The position numbers were made by a program, and so were the translations under genes. From Seonamhaeicola maritimus (lineage in GTDB: Bacteria; Bacteroidota; Bacteroidia; Flavobacteriales; Flavobacteriaceae), in contig NZ_VRKQ01000008.1 in the NCBI RefSeq assembly GCF_008056315.1, positions 1,816,957-1,880,956 on the forward strand: a DNA stretch of 64,000 bases, read 5' to 3'. Position 1 is the first letter of the stretch, and every line of letters begins with the position of its first letter. The notes under the pieces are model-generated. The model did not search any database, was not told the DNA's origin, and worked only from the letters and a program-made list of their open reading frames with translations. Of the stretch, positions 26,872 to 36,080 are shown piece by piece.

Positions 26872-27687
26872 TTATTGATCTCCTAAAATAATAGGTAACC
26901 CACTATCACCAGAACCAATAACAATTACTTTGCTATTAGGAGACTCAGATAACTTAATAGTTGCTTCAATACCTTTATCCTGTAAAATTTTATCATTTAA
27001 TGAAGCACTTAATATACGGTTGGCATCTGCCTTACCTTGAGCTTCAATAATTACTTTTTCCGCTTCTTTAGCAGCAGTAACCAATCTAAATTCATACTCT
27101 AATGATTCTTGCTCTTGTTTCAATTTACGTTCAATGGCATCTTTAATTGTTGGAGGTAAAGTTACATCTCTTACCAAGACCTCATTTAATTGAACATATT
27201 GTTTATCCAGTATTTTCTTGGTTTCTTCATAAATTTCAACTTGAATGGCGTCACGTTTGGTTGAATACAAATCGTCTGGCGTATAACGTCCAATAACGCT
27301 TCTTGCTGCACTACGAATTGCAGGCTGAATAACACGTTGCAAATAATTCTGTCCAAGAGATTGGTGTAAATTACCTAAATCGTTATAAACAGGCTCATAC
27401 CATGCCGAAGCATCAATTTGAATTTCTAATCCGTTTGAAGATAACACTTTCATTTTTTCAAAAAGCTCTTGTTGACGCACTTCATAAACAAAAACTTTGT
27501 TCCAAGGTGCAACAATATGAAAACCTTCTCCCATTGGTGGCTCATCTGTAACAACACCATCTCCAAAGGTTTTAAAAAGCACTCCAGCCTCACCAGAATC
27601 TATGGTTACAGCAGATTTAGCTAGTACTATTACAAGTATAATTGCAGCAATAATTAAGGGTAATGCTACTTTTGGTAATTTTTCCAT
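26872..27687 (-). CDS. Prohibitin/SPFH-domain membrane protein
   Basis: A 271-residue protein with one N-terminal membrane helix (about 6-26), then a prohibitin-type SPFH domain (VTIDSGEAGVLFKTFGDGV ... MGEGFHIVAPWNKVFVYEVRQQE) and a helical stretch (about 180-235, KQEQESLEYEFRLVTAAKEAEKVIIEAQGKADAN) that should form the coiled coil of the ring assembly. Prohibitins organise membrane domains and hold membrane proteases such as FtsH. It follows the VWA gene by 13 bases, in the fabG-VWA-prohibitin unit. Confidence 0.9.
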   Translation of the reverse strand: MEKLPKVALPLIIAAIILVIVLAKSAVTIDSGEAGVLFKTFGDGVVTDEPPMGEGFHIVAPWNKVFVYEVRQQELFEKMKVLSSNGLEIQIDASAWYEPVYNDLGNLHQSLGQNYLQRVIQPAIRSAARSVIGRYTPDDLYSTKRDAIQVEIYEETKKILDKQYVQLNEVLVRDVTLPPTIKDAIERKLKQEQESLEYEFRLVTAAKEAEKVIIEAQGKADANRILSASLNDKILQDKGIEATIKLSESPNSKVIVIGSGDSGLPIILGDQ

Positions 27688-27700
27688 TTTTATATTTAAT

Positions 27701-29737
27701 TTATATTAATCCGTTATATTTTCTTAAAAACCACTCAGCAGACAAGCACAAAGCAATAATTGCTAAGAGGTATTTCCAATCTATCAAAGGTATGGTATTT
27801 TTATGGCTTTTTTGAATAGAAACATATCGATTATCACTAATTAAATCGTTTATCAATGCATCCGTATTGTCAACAAAATAACTCTTGCCATCACTATTAG
27901 TAGCCAACTGTTTAAGCTTTGTTACATTGGCATTTAAAAATTGTTGTTCCACATTGTATTCTAGAATTGAAAAAGCTCCGGATTTACTAATATTCTCGTT
28001 TGTTGCTTTAACAGTAAAATTATATTCTGAAGCAGGCAAACTACTTAAATCTACTTGATAATTATTATTCTTTAAAACGAAAGGAAACCTTACTTCATTA
28101 TTAGACAGTTTGTCTTTTACCGTAATGTTAAGCGTTTCACGATCATCAAAAACATAGTTATTATCGAAAAACTGAGCATTTACAATAACCCCTCTATTCC
28201 CAATATAAAATGACTCATAATCTAAGTTTAAACGATTTCTTCGTTTTCCAGAAGCAAGATATTGTATAAGCTTACCAATAAAATTATCAAATTCGTTAAA
28301 AGATTTAGAGTTCAAGTAACTTTGCGCACGCCATTTCCAGATGTTCTCTCCAAAAAGCACTGCTTCTCTTCGGCTACTAATTTCAAAAGTAGTCAGTAAA
28401 GGCTGTTCTAGTGAAACATTCCCAATTCTCTTATTTAAAATTGATTGAGAAGGAACATTAAATGTAATGCCACCATAATTGGAATTCAAAGGAGGAAAAG
28501 ATTCAAAGTCGATATCTTCAATTTGAAAAGGAGTGAAATTTAAATTAAAATCTGTTTGATATTCTTCAGTTTGAAGAACTATTTCATGTGAATAATTTTT
28601 GTTGATAGCATTTAGAAACCCTAAATCTGTTTTCGTGCCAACAATTACAAATCTATTTTTATTTAACTTGTCTAACTCTTCAAATAATGACTTAAACTTA
28701 TTATTAGGCTGATTAACAATAACCAGTTGAAAATCATTGATTTGATTTAAATTTTCATTTGGGTTTAAAATAGATACTGATCGCTGTTCATTACTTTCAA
28801 TACTTTTTTTAAGTGCTCCAATATCAGGATGAAGCATATCTGTAACAAAGGCTATTTTAGTTTTTTGATCAATGATTTCAACAGCGAAATTCTTACTATT
28901 ATTTACCTTATTTTTTTCATTTTCAATAGGTACCAAATGTACCTTATAACTATTTGTGCCAATAGTATTAGCAGGTAGTGTTAAATTGACAACTTTAGAA
29001 TTATCAATCTTAGAAAAACTTACAGATTGTGAATAAACGGTTGTATTACCTTTCTTTACTTCTAATACTGCATTGACATTATTATCTCCATTATAAACTA
29101 AGATGGCTTCTACCGGAAATCTATTCTTTAAATAAGCGTACTTATTTACATTTAATTGTTGAATTTTTAAATCTGTATAAGTAATTGTGTCTCCTAAAAT
29201 AATCGGGTAAATTGCCTGTTTATAAAAGTTGTGAGCAAACTGATAATCGTTTCCAAAAGTTTGATTTCCGTCAGTAACAATTATTGTTGGAGCAACTGAA
29301 GATTTATAGATTTGAGAAAGTTGACTAAAAGCACTATTTACATTGGTTTCGGATTCATCAAAAGTCAATGAATCTAAAGCCTTTATGGCGTTCCCAAAAG
29401 TATATGTAGAAATATTGAATTTATTATTTAATTCATCATTTTTAATTATGGTTTCAAATAGTTCTCTTGCTACTTTTTCTCTATTCAAATGCTTGATAGA
29501 ACCTGAATTATCAACCGCCAAAACTAAGTTTGGTTTTTCAGCATATACTTTAATTTGTTCAAACTTAGGATTTACAATAAGCAATAAAATTGCAAAAATT
29601 GTCAAAAACCTCAAAAAAGAAAAAACGGAATTTAGTTTTATATTCTTTGTTTTTGATTTATATCTATACTGAAAAAGCGCTATAAATAGCGCCAATATTC
29701 CAGATAATATGATATAAATTAAAGTTTCTGCAGTCAT
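27701..29737 (-). CDS. von Willebrand factor A domain membrane protein
   Basis: A 678-residue protein with two N-terminal membrane helices (about 5-23 and 40-58), a VWA domain beginning VLAVDNSGSI, which is the DxSxS part of the metal-ion-dependent adhesion site, then TIIVTDGNQT, a long beta-rich middle part (about 200-640), and a last membrane helix (about 652-670, near WKYLLAIIALCLSAEWFLRK). The layout, with the bulk outside between membrane anchors, is like the large BatA/BatB-related proteins of Bacteroidetes. Partner unknown. Three bases separate it from fabG. Confidence 0.8.
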   Translation of the reverse strand: MTAETLIYIILSGILALFIALFQYRYKSKTKNIKLNSVFSFLRFLTIFAILLLIVNPKFEQIKVYAEKPNLVLAVDNSGSIKHLNREKVARELFETIIKNDELNNKFNISTYTFGNAIKALDSLTFDESETNVNSAFSQLSQIYKSSVAPTIIVTDGNQTFGNDYQFAHNFYKQAIYPIILGDTITYTDLKIQQLNVNKYAYLKNRFPVEAILVYNGDNNVNAVLEVKKGNTTVYSQSVSFSKIDNSKVVNLTLPANTIGTNSYKVHLVPIENEKNKVNNSKNFAVEIIDQKTKIAFVTDMLHPDIGALKKSIESNEQRSVSILNPNENLNQINDFQLVIVNQPNNKFKSLFEELDKLNKNRFVIVGTKTDLGFLNAINKNYSHEIVLQTEEYQTDFNLNFTPFQIEDIDFESFPPLNSNYGGITFNVPSQSILNKRIGNVSLEQPLLTTFEISSRREAVLFGENIWKWRAQSYLNSKSFNEFDNFIGKLIQYLASGKRRNRLNLDYESFYIGNRGVIVNAQFFDNNYVFDDRETLNITVKDKLSNNEVRFPFVLKNNNYQVDLSSLPASEYNFTVKATNENISKSGAFSILEYNVEQQFLNANVTKLKQLATNSDGKSYFVDNTDALINDLISDNRYVSIQKSHKNTIPLIDWKYLLAIIALCLSAEWFLRKYNGLI

Positions 29738-29740
29738 AAA

Positions 29741-30487
29741 CTATGTAAGCATTCCTCCATCAACATTTAAAGTTTGACCAGTTACGTAGGCCGACAAGTC
29801 ACTAGCTAAAAACACACAAGCATTAGCAACATCTTCTGGAGTTCCACCACGTTTTAATGGAATTCCTGCACGCCAACCTTTAACAACTTCTTCATCCAAT
29901 TTGGCGGTCATTTCAGTTTCAATAAACCCAGGAGCAATCACATTACTTCTAATGTTTCTTGACCCTAACTCTAAAGCCACTGATTTTGAAAACCCAATAA
30001 TACCAGCTTTAGATGCTGCATAATTAGTTTGTCCAGCGTTTCCTTTTACTCCAACAACAGAACTCATATTAATAATAGAACCTTTACGTTGTTTCAACAT
30101 AGTACGTTGAACTGCTTTAGTCATATTAAAGACAGATTTTAGATTAACTTCAATCACCTTATCAAAATCTTCCTCACTAATACGCATTAAAAGATTATCT
30201 TTTGTGATACCAGCGTTATTTACTAAAACATCTATACTTCCAAATTCTTTTACTACTTCTCCAGCAAGCTCTTGAGCTTCATCAAAACTAGCTGCGTTAC
30301 TCTTATATCCTTTAGCTTTTACTCCTAAAGCATTCAATTCATCTTCTAAGGCTTTTGCAGCATCTACTGAAGAACTATACGTAAAAGCAACGTTAGCACC
30401 TTGTTCTGCAAAAACTTGAGCAATCCCCTTTCCTATTCCTCTACTAGCCCCAGTAATTATGGCAGTTTTTCCTTCTAATAATTTCAT
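29741..30487 (-). CDS. fabG: 3-Oxoacyl-[acyl-carrier-protein] reductase
   Basis: A 248-residue classical short-chain dehydrogenase: NADP-binding [12 protein letters not shown], the [14 protein letters not shown] motif, Ser of [15 protein letters not shown], the catalytic YAASKAG and the C-terminal [11 protein letters not shown] typical of FabG. It reduces 3-oxoacyl-ACP with NADPH in the fatty-acid elongation cycle. First gene of its unit, with a TATATTTG box about 30 bases upstream. Other SDR enzymes look similar, but the NNAG-ITxDNLLMRM and LNVDGGM motifs favour FabG. Confidence 0.93.
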   Translation of the reverse strand: MKLLEGKTAIITGASRGIGKGIAQVFAEQGANVAFTYSSSVDAAKALEDELNALGVKAKGYKSNAASFDEAQELAGEVVKEFGSIDVLVNNAGITKDNLLMRISEEDFDKVIEVNLKSVFNMTKAVQRTMLKQRKGSIINMSSVVGVKGNAGQTNYAASKAGIIGFSKSVALELGSRNIRSNVIAPGFIETEMTAKLDEEVVKGWRAGIPLKRGGTPEDVANACVFLASDLSAYVTGQTLNVDGGMLT

Positions 30488-30513
30488 AATTCAATATTGT
30501 GATTAGTGTAAAT

Positions 30514-30521
30514 CAAATATA
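30514..30521 (-). promoter_or_regulatory. -7 promoter box for fabG-VWA-prohibitin
   Basis: TATATTTG on the minus strand is an exact TAnnTTTG match, 27-34 bases before the fabG start. Confidence 0.6.
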
Positions 30522-30547
30522 GTAATTCCATGTTGCATCTATATAAA

Positions 30548-30575
30548 AAAACCTCACAAAATCTTGTGAGGTTTT
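30548..30575 (-). terminator. Intrinsic terminator after the DUF4082-like lipoprotein gene
   Basis: AAAACCTCACAA and TTGTGAGGTTTT pair perfectly over 12 bp with a four-base loop, followed on the minus strand by TTT and AT-rich DNA. Confidence 0.9.
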
Positions 30576-30596
30576 CATTTCTAATATTAACTAAAC

Positions 30597-31169
30597 TTAA
30601 TTATTTGGAACGAATTTCACATCAACCATTCCTAAATATGCAGTTGTCACTAGATTACCTGGTAAAACTTGATTTGCTCCAAATTGAGCACTGTAACCAA
30701 GTACTAATATATTATTGCTCTCCACAGGAAATATATCATTTCCGCTATCATTAAATATGTAATAATCGTTTGTATTAATTCCAACAAAATATTCTGTTCC
30801 AGATTCTATATTAATTGGATCAATGTCTTCAAATGACAAAAGTCCTGAAGTAGATGTTACATATGCAGTTCCAAGAATTTCTTGTGTATCAACGTTCCAA
30901 ACGGTAACTCTATAAGAACCATTGTCTGGTACTCGAATTCCTAAAGCCGTTATTTCACCATTTTTGAAAGACTTAAATCTATATCCAATTTCATGAGTAT
31001 TAGGGCTATTAACTTTGGTATTTACCAATTCCATTGCACCATCTTCCATTAATGTTTTCATAGGATACTCTGGCAAAATTTCAATTATGTCAGCGTCGTC
31101 ATTTTTTGAACAACTACTTAAATTTAAACCTAAAACAACAAAGGCTATTATTAATTTTTTAATTCTCAT
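30597..31169 (-). CDS. Lipoprotein, probably with a DUF4082-like beta-sandwich
   Basis: A 190-residue exported lipoprotein: basic start, hydrophobic run and lipobox LNLSSCSKND, so it should be lipid-anchored with an Asp/Asn-rich linker. The mature part (about 50-180) carries EIGYRFKSFKNGEITALGIRVPDNGSYRVTVWNV and a later ESGTEYFVGINTNDYY, which resembles the DUF4082 beta-sandwich; I hold this assignment as probable only. It lies alone between the sucD terminator and the fabG unit and has its own terminator. Confidence 0.65.
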   Translation of the reverse strand: MRIKKLIIAFVVLGLNLSSCSKNDDADIIEILPEYPMKTLMEDGAMELVNTKVNSPNTHEIGYRFKSFKNGEITALGIRVPDNGSYRVTVWNVDTQEILGTAYVTSTSGLLSFEDIDPINIESGTEYFVGINTNDYYIFNDSGNDIFPVESNNILVLGYSAQFGANQVLPGNLVTTAYLGMVDVKFVPNN

Positions 31170-31250
31170 GATTTCTAGTTTTTTATGGATTATACTAGTA
31201 TATCAATCAGCCTCAAAATTTGTTACCCATTTTTAACTTTATTTAACAAA

Positions 31251-31286
31251 AAAAATCCCTTAGCATAATTTACTAAGGGATTTTTT
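31251..31286 (-). terminator. Intrinsic terminator after sucD
   Basis: AAAAATCCCTTAG and CTAAGGGATTTTT pair over 13 bp around a 10-base loop. It lies 19 bases past the sucD stop; the A and T runs could serve both strands, but only sucD needs it. Confidence 0.9.
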
Positions 31287-31304
31287 AAAATATTATTTGA
31301 TAGG

Positions 31305-32177
31305 TTACCCTAAAACTTCTGCAATTTTCTTACCTATTTCGGCAGGTGAATCAACCACATGAATACCACAAGCTCTCATGATTTTCTTTTTAGCTTGAGC
31401 AGTGTCATCACTTCCTCCTACAATGGCTCCTGCATGCCCCATGGTACGTCCAGCAGGCGCAGTTTCACCAGCAATAAAGCCAACAACAGGTTTTGTGCTT
31501 CCGCTTTCTTTATACCAATTAGCAGCATCTGCTTCTAATTGACCTCCAATTTCACCAATCATTACTACGGCTTCAGTTTCTGGGTCATTAATTAATAACT
31601 CAACTGCTTCTTTTGTTGTTGTTCCAATTATTGGATCTCCTCCAATTCCAATTGCAGTTGTAATACCTAATCCTTGTTTTACAACTTGATCTGCAGCTTC
31701 ATAAGTTAACGTACCTGATTTAGAAACAATACCAACTTTTCCTTGTTTGAATACAAAACCTGGCATGATTCCAACTTTTGCTTCACCCGGAGTAATCACA
31801 CCTGGACAGTTAGGACCAATTAAACGACAGTCTTTCCCTTTAATATAATCTGAAGCTTTTATCATATCGGCCACAGGAATACCTTCAGTAATAGTTATAA
31901 TTACTTTAATTCCTGCGTCAGCAGCTTCCATTATGGCATCAGCAGCAAAAGCAGGCGGAACAAAAATAATTGTTGTATCAGCTCCAACTTCTTTAACAGC
32001 ATCTTCAACCGTGTTAAAAACAGGTTTATCTAAGTGAGTCTGACCACCTTTTCCTGGTGTAACACCTCCAACAACATTGGTTCCATACTCAATCATTTGA
32101 CCAGCGTGAAAAGTTCCTTCGCTACCTGTAAAACCTTGTACTATAATATTTGAATCTTTATTTACTAAAACACTCAT
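31305..32177 (-). CDS. sucD: Succinate-CoA ligase alpha subunit
   Basis: A 290-residue alpha subunit of succinyl-CoA synthetase of the TCA cycle. The N-terminal CoA-binding Rossmann domain has [35 protein letters not shown]; the phosphorylated His lies in [13 protein letters not shown] near residue 247. The nucleotide partner, ADP or GDP, is set by SucC, which is not in this window. A TACATTTG box about 35 bases upstream suggests an own promoter, so it need not be read from the lpx genes before it. Confidence 0.95.
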   Translation of the reverse strand: MSVLVNKDSNIIVQGFTGSEGTFHAGQMIEYGTNVVGGVTPGKGGQTHLDKPVFNTVEDAVKEVGADTTIIFVPPAFAADAIMEAADAGIKVIITITEGIPVADMIKASDYIKGKDCRLIGPNCPGVITPGEAKVGIMPGFVFKQGKVGIVSKSGTLTYEAADQVVKQGLGITTAIGIGGDPIIGTTTKEAVELLINDPETEAVVMIGEIGGQLEADAANWYKESGSTKPVVGFIAGETAPAGRTMGHAGAIVGGSDDTAQAKKKIMRACGIHVVDSPAEIGKKIAEVLG

Positions 32178-32211
32178 ACGTGATTATTTGTTTTTATTAA
32201 AAAAATACAAG

Positions 32212-32219
32212 CAAATGTA
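32212..32219 (-). promoter_or_regulatory. -7 promoter box for sucD
   Basis: TACATTTG on the minus strand matches TAnnTTTG, 35-42 bases before the sucD start. Confidence 0.55.
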
Positions 32220-32273
32220 ATTTTTAGAATTAATTTTTTAAAGGATTATTCAATATATTTTAGTGTTAATATG

Positions 32274-33218
32274 CTAAAAATCCCCCTTCTTTTTTAAAAC
32301 CTCTAAAATTTCAGGAATTTTTCTTATTGAAGCTATCTCTTTGTATTTTGACCTGAAATCATCTGCGGGAATACCAAAATAACTTTTGCCTCCTTCTAAA
32401 GACTTACTAACACCAGATTTTGCAGATATTACTGCTTTGGCTCCAATAGTAATACCACTAGTAATACCTACTTGCCCCCAAATAGTGACCTCGTCTTCAA
32501 TAACCACACAACCTGCAACACCAACCTGTGCGGCAATTAAGCATTTCTTACCTATTACGGTATCATGACCAACTTGTACAAAATTATCAATTTTGGTACC
32601 TTCTTTAATAATAGTATCTCCTGTAACACCTCTATCTATGGTACAAGCAGCTCCTAAATCAACATCGTTTTCTAAAACAACACGCCCACATGATAATAAC
32701 CTATCAAAACCTTCCGGTCTATTCTTGTAATAAAAAGCATTAGCACCCAAAACGCTTCCTGCATGAATGGTAACGTTATCACCTATAATGGTATCATCAT
32801 ATATGCTTATGTTTGAGTGAATAACACAATTTTTACCAATAACAACGTTATGCCCAATAAAACAATTTGGCTGAATAACTGTACCTTCTCCTATTGAAGC
32901 TGAATCAGAAATTTGACTATTAGCAGATTGAAACGGTTTAAAATGATCAGAAAGTTTATTGAAATCTCTAAAAGGATCATCACTTACTAAAAGCGCCTTA
33001 CCCTGCGGACAATCCACCTCTTTATTAATTAATACGATAGTTGCAGCTGAATTTAGAGCTTTATCGTAGTATTTAGGATGGTCTACAAAAACTATATCTC
33101 CAGGTTCTACAACATGAATTTCATTCATGCCTAAAACTTGAAAATCATCTGCACCAACATAATCACAGCTGATTAATTCTGCAATGGACTTAAGTGTTTG
33201 TGGCTTAGGAAATTTCAA
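32274..33218 (-). CDS. Second LpxD-like left-handed beta-helix N-acyltransferase
   Basis: A 314-residue protein with an LpxD-like N-terminal domain (1-95) and a left-handed beta-helix of hexapeptide repeats (about 100-265, for example IGHNVVIGKNCVIHSNISI). The His expected in the acyl-transfer site is in NFVQVGHDTVIGKKC, where the true LpxD here (36081-37094) has [11 protein letters not shown]. It is a diverged LpxD paralogue and may acylate another sugar nucleotide. Seven bases separate it from efp; it belongs to the lpxD-lpxC/fabZ-lpxA-efp cluster. Confidence 0.75.
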   Translation of the reverse strand: MKFPKPQTLKSIAELISCDYVGADDFQVLGMNEIHVVEPGDIVFVDHPKYYDKALNSAATIVLINKEVDCPQGKALLVSDDPFRDFNKLSDHFKPFQSANSQISDSASIGEGTVIQPNCFIGHNVVIGKNCVIHSNISIYDDTIIGDNVTIHAGSVLGANAFYYKNRPEGFDRLLSCGRVVLENDVDLGAACTIDRGVTGDTIIKEGTKIDNFVQVGHDTVIGKKCLIAAQVGVAGCVVIEDEVTIWGQVGITSGITIGAKAVISAKSGVSKSLEGGKSYFGIPADDFRSKYKEIASIRKIPEILEVLKKKGDF

Positions 33219-33224
33219 TTAAAA

Positions 33225-33791
33225 CTATTCTTTTACACGTTCTTTGTATGTTCCTTTTTCAGTCTCTACTTTAATTTTATCACCTTCATTAATAAATAAT
33301 GGGACGTTTACCGTAGCTCCTGTTTCTACTGTGGCAGGTTTGGTAGCATTTGTTGCCGTATTTCCTTTAACACCAGGCTCTGTATGAGTTACCTCTAAAA
33401 TTACACTAGCAGGCATATCTACAGAAAGAGGCATACCATCTTCGGAATTAATAAGAACAGTAACTACTTCACCTTCTTTCATTAATCCAGGATTATCTAA
33501 AGAAGCTTCAACCAATTGAATTTGTGTATAGTCTTCAGTATTCATAAAATGATAATAATCTCCATCATTATACAAAAATTGGAATTTATGCGTTTCAACT
33601 CGAACATCATCTAACTTATGACCAGCAGAGAAAGTATTATCAATAACTTTTCCTGTAGTTACACTCTTAAGTTTAGTTCTAACAAATGCAGGACCCTTAC
33701 CAGGTTTTACATGTAAAAACTCAATAATTTTGAAAATATCATGATTATATCTTATACATAATCCGTTTCTAATATCACTTGTACTAGCCAT
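33225..33791 (-). CDS. efp: Elongation factor P
   Basis: A 188-residue translation factor that relieves ribosome stalling at polyproline stretches. Three beta domains are expected; the loop Lys, site of modification in many bacteria, lies in HVKPGKGPAFVRTKLKS (Lys 32). The family signature GDKIKVETEKGTYKERVKE closes the protein. Five bases separate it from lpxA and seven from the LpxD-like gene. I see no modification enzyme (epmA, ymfI or earP type) in the window. Confidence 0.95.
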   Translation of the reverse strand: MASTSDIRNGLCIRYNHDIFKIIEFLHVKPGKGPAFVRTKLKSVTTGKVIDNTFSAGHKLDDVRVETHKFQFLYNDGDYYHFMNTEDYTQIQLVEASLDNPGLMKEGEVVTVLINSEDGMPLSVDMPASVILEVTHTEPGVKGNTATNATKPATVETGATVNVPLFINEGDKIKVETEKGTYKERVKE

Positions 33792-33795
33792 ATAA

Positions 33796-34581
33796 TTAAT
33801 TTGATTTAAAATATCCTTTCATAATACCTCTATGCGAATTCTTAATGAACTGAAGAATTTCATCACGCTCTGGTGTTGCTTCCATTTCAGCTTCAATAAT
33901 ACCTGCCGCTTGGGTATTATTATAATTTTTTTGATAAAGTATTCTGAAAATATTCTGAATTTCTCTAATTTTTTCTGTTGAAAAACCTCTTCTTCTTAAT
34001 CCTACAGAATTTATTCCTACATAAGATAAAGGTTCACGAGCTGCTTTAACAAAAGGAGGCACATCTTTTCTTACTAAAGAACCACCGGTTACAAAAGCAT
34101 GATTTCCAACAGATACAAATTGATGAACTGCTGTCATACCAGCCAAAACTACATAGTCTCCAATAGTAATATGTCCTGCAAGAGTACTATTATTAGAAAA
34201 TATACAATTATTACCCACAATACAGTCATGTGCAATATGACAATATGCCATAATTAAACAATTGTCACCAATAACGGTTTTCATTCTATCTGTAGTACCT
34301 CTATTTATAGTTACACACTCTCTAATTGTTACATTATCCCCTATTTCTACAGTTGTGTCTTCATCATTGTATTTTAAATCCTGAGGAATAGCCGAAATAA
34401 CAGAACCAGGAAAGATGTTACAATTTTTTCCTATTCTGGCACCTTCCATGATGGTTACATTACTTCCAATCCAAGTTCCTTCACCAATAACAACATTATT
34501 ATTAATAGTTGTAAAAGGTTCAATTACTACATTTTTAGCAATTTTGGCACCTGGATGCACATATGCAAGTGGTTGATTCAT
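33796..34581 (-). CDS. lpxA: UDP-N-acetylglucosamine acyltransferase
   Basis: A 261-residue left-handed beta-helix trimer enzyme, first step of lipid A synthesis: it moves a 3-hydroxyacyl chain from ACP to UDP-GlcNAc. Hexapeptide repeats run through residues about 5-190; the catalytic His lies in AYCHIAHDCIVGN, and the C-terminal helical part holds GLRRRGFSTEKIREIQNIFRILY. Gene lies 92 bases after lpxC/fabZ. Confidence 0.95.
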   Translation of the reverse strand: MNQPLAYVHPGAKIAKNVVIEPFTTINNNVVIGEGTWIGSNVTIMEGARIGKNCNIFPGSVISAIPQDLKYNDEDTTVEIGDNVTIRECVTINRGTTDRMKTVIGDNCLIMAYCHIAHDCIVGNNCIFSNNSTLAGHITIGDYVVLAGMTAVHQFVSVGNHAFVTGGSLVRKDVPPFVKAAREPLSYVGINSVGLRRRGFSTEKIREIQNIFRILYQKNYNNTQAAGIIEAEMEATPERDEILQFIKNSHRGIMKGYFKSN

Positions 34582-34673
34582 TTTTGTTTTTTTATTTTAA
34601 TAAATAAGTAAAAATGTGTTCGCAATTAACCGTTCCAAAATACAATCCAGACCAACAATCGCTACATACATAG

Positions 34674-36080
34674 CTATTTTACCTTAGAAATTTGAGCCAT
34701 TAATTCTGCTTCTGCACATAGTTTACCATTGGCATAGGCATATCCTTGCATGTGACATATACCACGACGAATAGGTGTGATTAACGTACATTTAAAAATT
34801 AAAGTATCACCAGGCATTACTTTTTGTTTGAATTTTACATTATCCATTTTCATGAAAAATGTTAAATAGTTTTCAGGATCTGGAACGGTGTTTAACACCA
34901 AAATCCCGCCTGTTTGTGCCATAGCCTCAACTATCAAAACACCTGGCATAACGGGAGCTCCAGGGAAATGACCTTTAAAAAACTCCTCATTCATTGTTAC
35001 ATTCTTGCACGCCGTAACATGAGTGTCACTAAGTTCAAAAACTTTATCAATTAATAAGAATGGTTGTCTGTGAGGCAACATTGCCATGATTTGAGTAACA
35101 TCCATTAAAGGAGGTTGATTCAAATCAATATTTGGCACATTGTTTCTACGATCATTCTTTATGATTTTTGAAAGTTTCTTTGCAAACTGTGTATTTACAA
35201 AATGCCCAGGTTTGTTGGCAATTACTTTACCTCTTATTCTTGTTTTCACCAATGCTAAATCACCTAAAACATCTAACAATTTATGTCTTGCAGCTTCATT
35301 TGGATGATGAAGTGTTAAATTATCTAAAATACCATTAGGTTTAACCGCGATTGAATCCTTTTTAAAAGCAACTCGCAATTTATCCATTGTTTCAGGAGAT
35401 AATGGCTTATCCACATAAACTATAGCATTATTTAAATCTCCTCCTTTTATAAGACCGTGCTCCAAAAGCATTTCTATTTCATGAAGAAAACTAAATGTGC
35501 GAGAATCTGAAATATCTCGTTTAAAATCAGAAATTTTATTAAGAGTAGCATTCTGAGTGCCTAATACCTTGGTACCAAAATCTACCATTGTAGTAATTTT
35601 GTATTCCTTAGCTGGCATTACCAAAATTTCGCTACCAGATTCTTCATCCATATATGAAACAATATCAGTAACTTCAAACTCTTCCCTGAAAGCATCCAAT
35701 TCCACAACACCAGCCTGCTCTATTGCTTCAACAAAGAATTTTGAAGACCCATCCATAATTGGTGGTTCAGATGCATCTAATTCAATAACAACATTATCAA
35801 TATCCATTCCTACCAAAGCAGCTAGAACATGTTCTGAAGTTTGAATAGTGACACCATTTTTTTCTAAACATGTACCTCTTTGTGTATTGGTAACATAATT
35901 AGCATCAGCCTCAATAACTGGCTCACCTTCTAAATCAACTCTTTTGAAGGCAAAACCAAAATTAGCTGTAGCTGGAGCAAATGTTAAAGTAACATCTTTA
36001 CCTGTGTGTAAACCAACACCTTTTAAAGAAATTTCTTTTCCAATGGTTTTTTGTTTTATATCTGTATTAATTATTCCCAT
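34674..36080 (-). CDS. lpxC-fabZ: Bifunctional LpxC deacetylase / FabZ dehydratase
   Basis: A 468-residue fusion. The N-terminal LpxC part (about 1-305) begins QKTIGKEISLKGVGLHTGKDV and holds the zinc-binding His of TSEHVLAALVGMDIDN and of HPNEAARHKLLDVLGDLAL. It removes the acetyl group of UDP-3-O-acyl-GlcNAc, the committed step of lipid A synthesis. The C-terminal FabZ part (about 320-468) has HRQPFLLIDKV and the active-site GHFPGAPVMPGVLIVEAMAQ and dehydrates 3-hydroxyacyl-ACP. The fusion joins the two competing fates of 3-hydroxyacyl-ACP and is characteristic of Bacteroidetes. It starts directly after the lpxD stop. Confidence 0.97.
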   Translation of the reverse strand: MGIINTDIKQKTIGKEISLKGVGLHTGKDVTLTFAPATANFGFAFKRVDLEGEPVIEADANYVTNTQRGTCLEKNGVTIQTSEHVLAALVGMDIDNVVIELDASEPPIMDGSSKFFVEAIEQAGVVELDAFREEFEVTDIVSYMDEESGSEILVMPAKEYKITTMVDFGTKVLGTQNATLNKISDFKRDISDSRTFSFLHEIEMLLEHGLIKGGDLNNAIVYVDKPLSPETMDKLRVAFKKDSIAVKPNGILDNLTLHHPNEAARHKLLDVLGDLALVKTRIRGKVIANKPGHFVNTQFAKKLSKIIKNDRRNNVPNIDLNQPPLMDVTQIMAMLPHRQPFLLIDKVFELSDTHVTACKNVTMNEEFFKGHFPGAPVMPGVLIVEAMAQTGGILVLNTVPDPENYLTFFMKMDNVKFKQKVMPGDTLIFKCTLITPIRRGICHMQGYAYANGKLCAEAELMAQISKVK

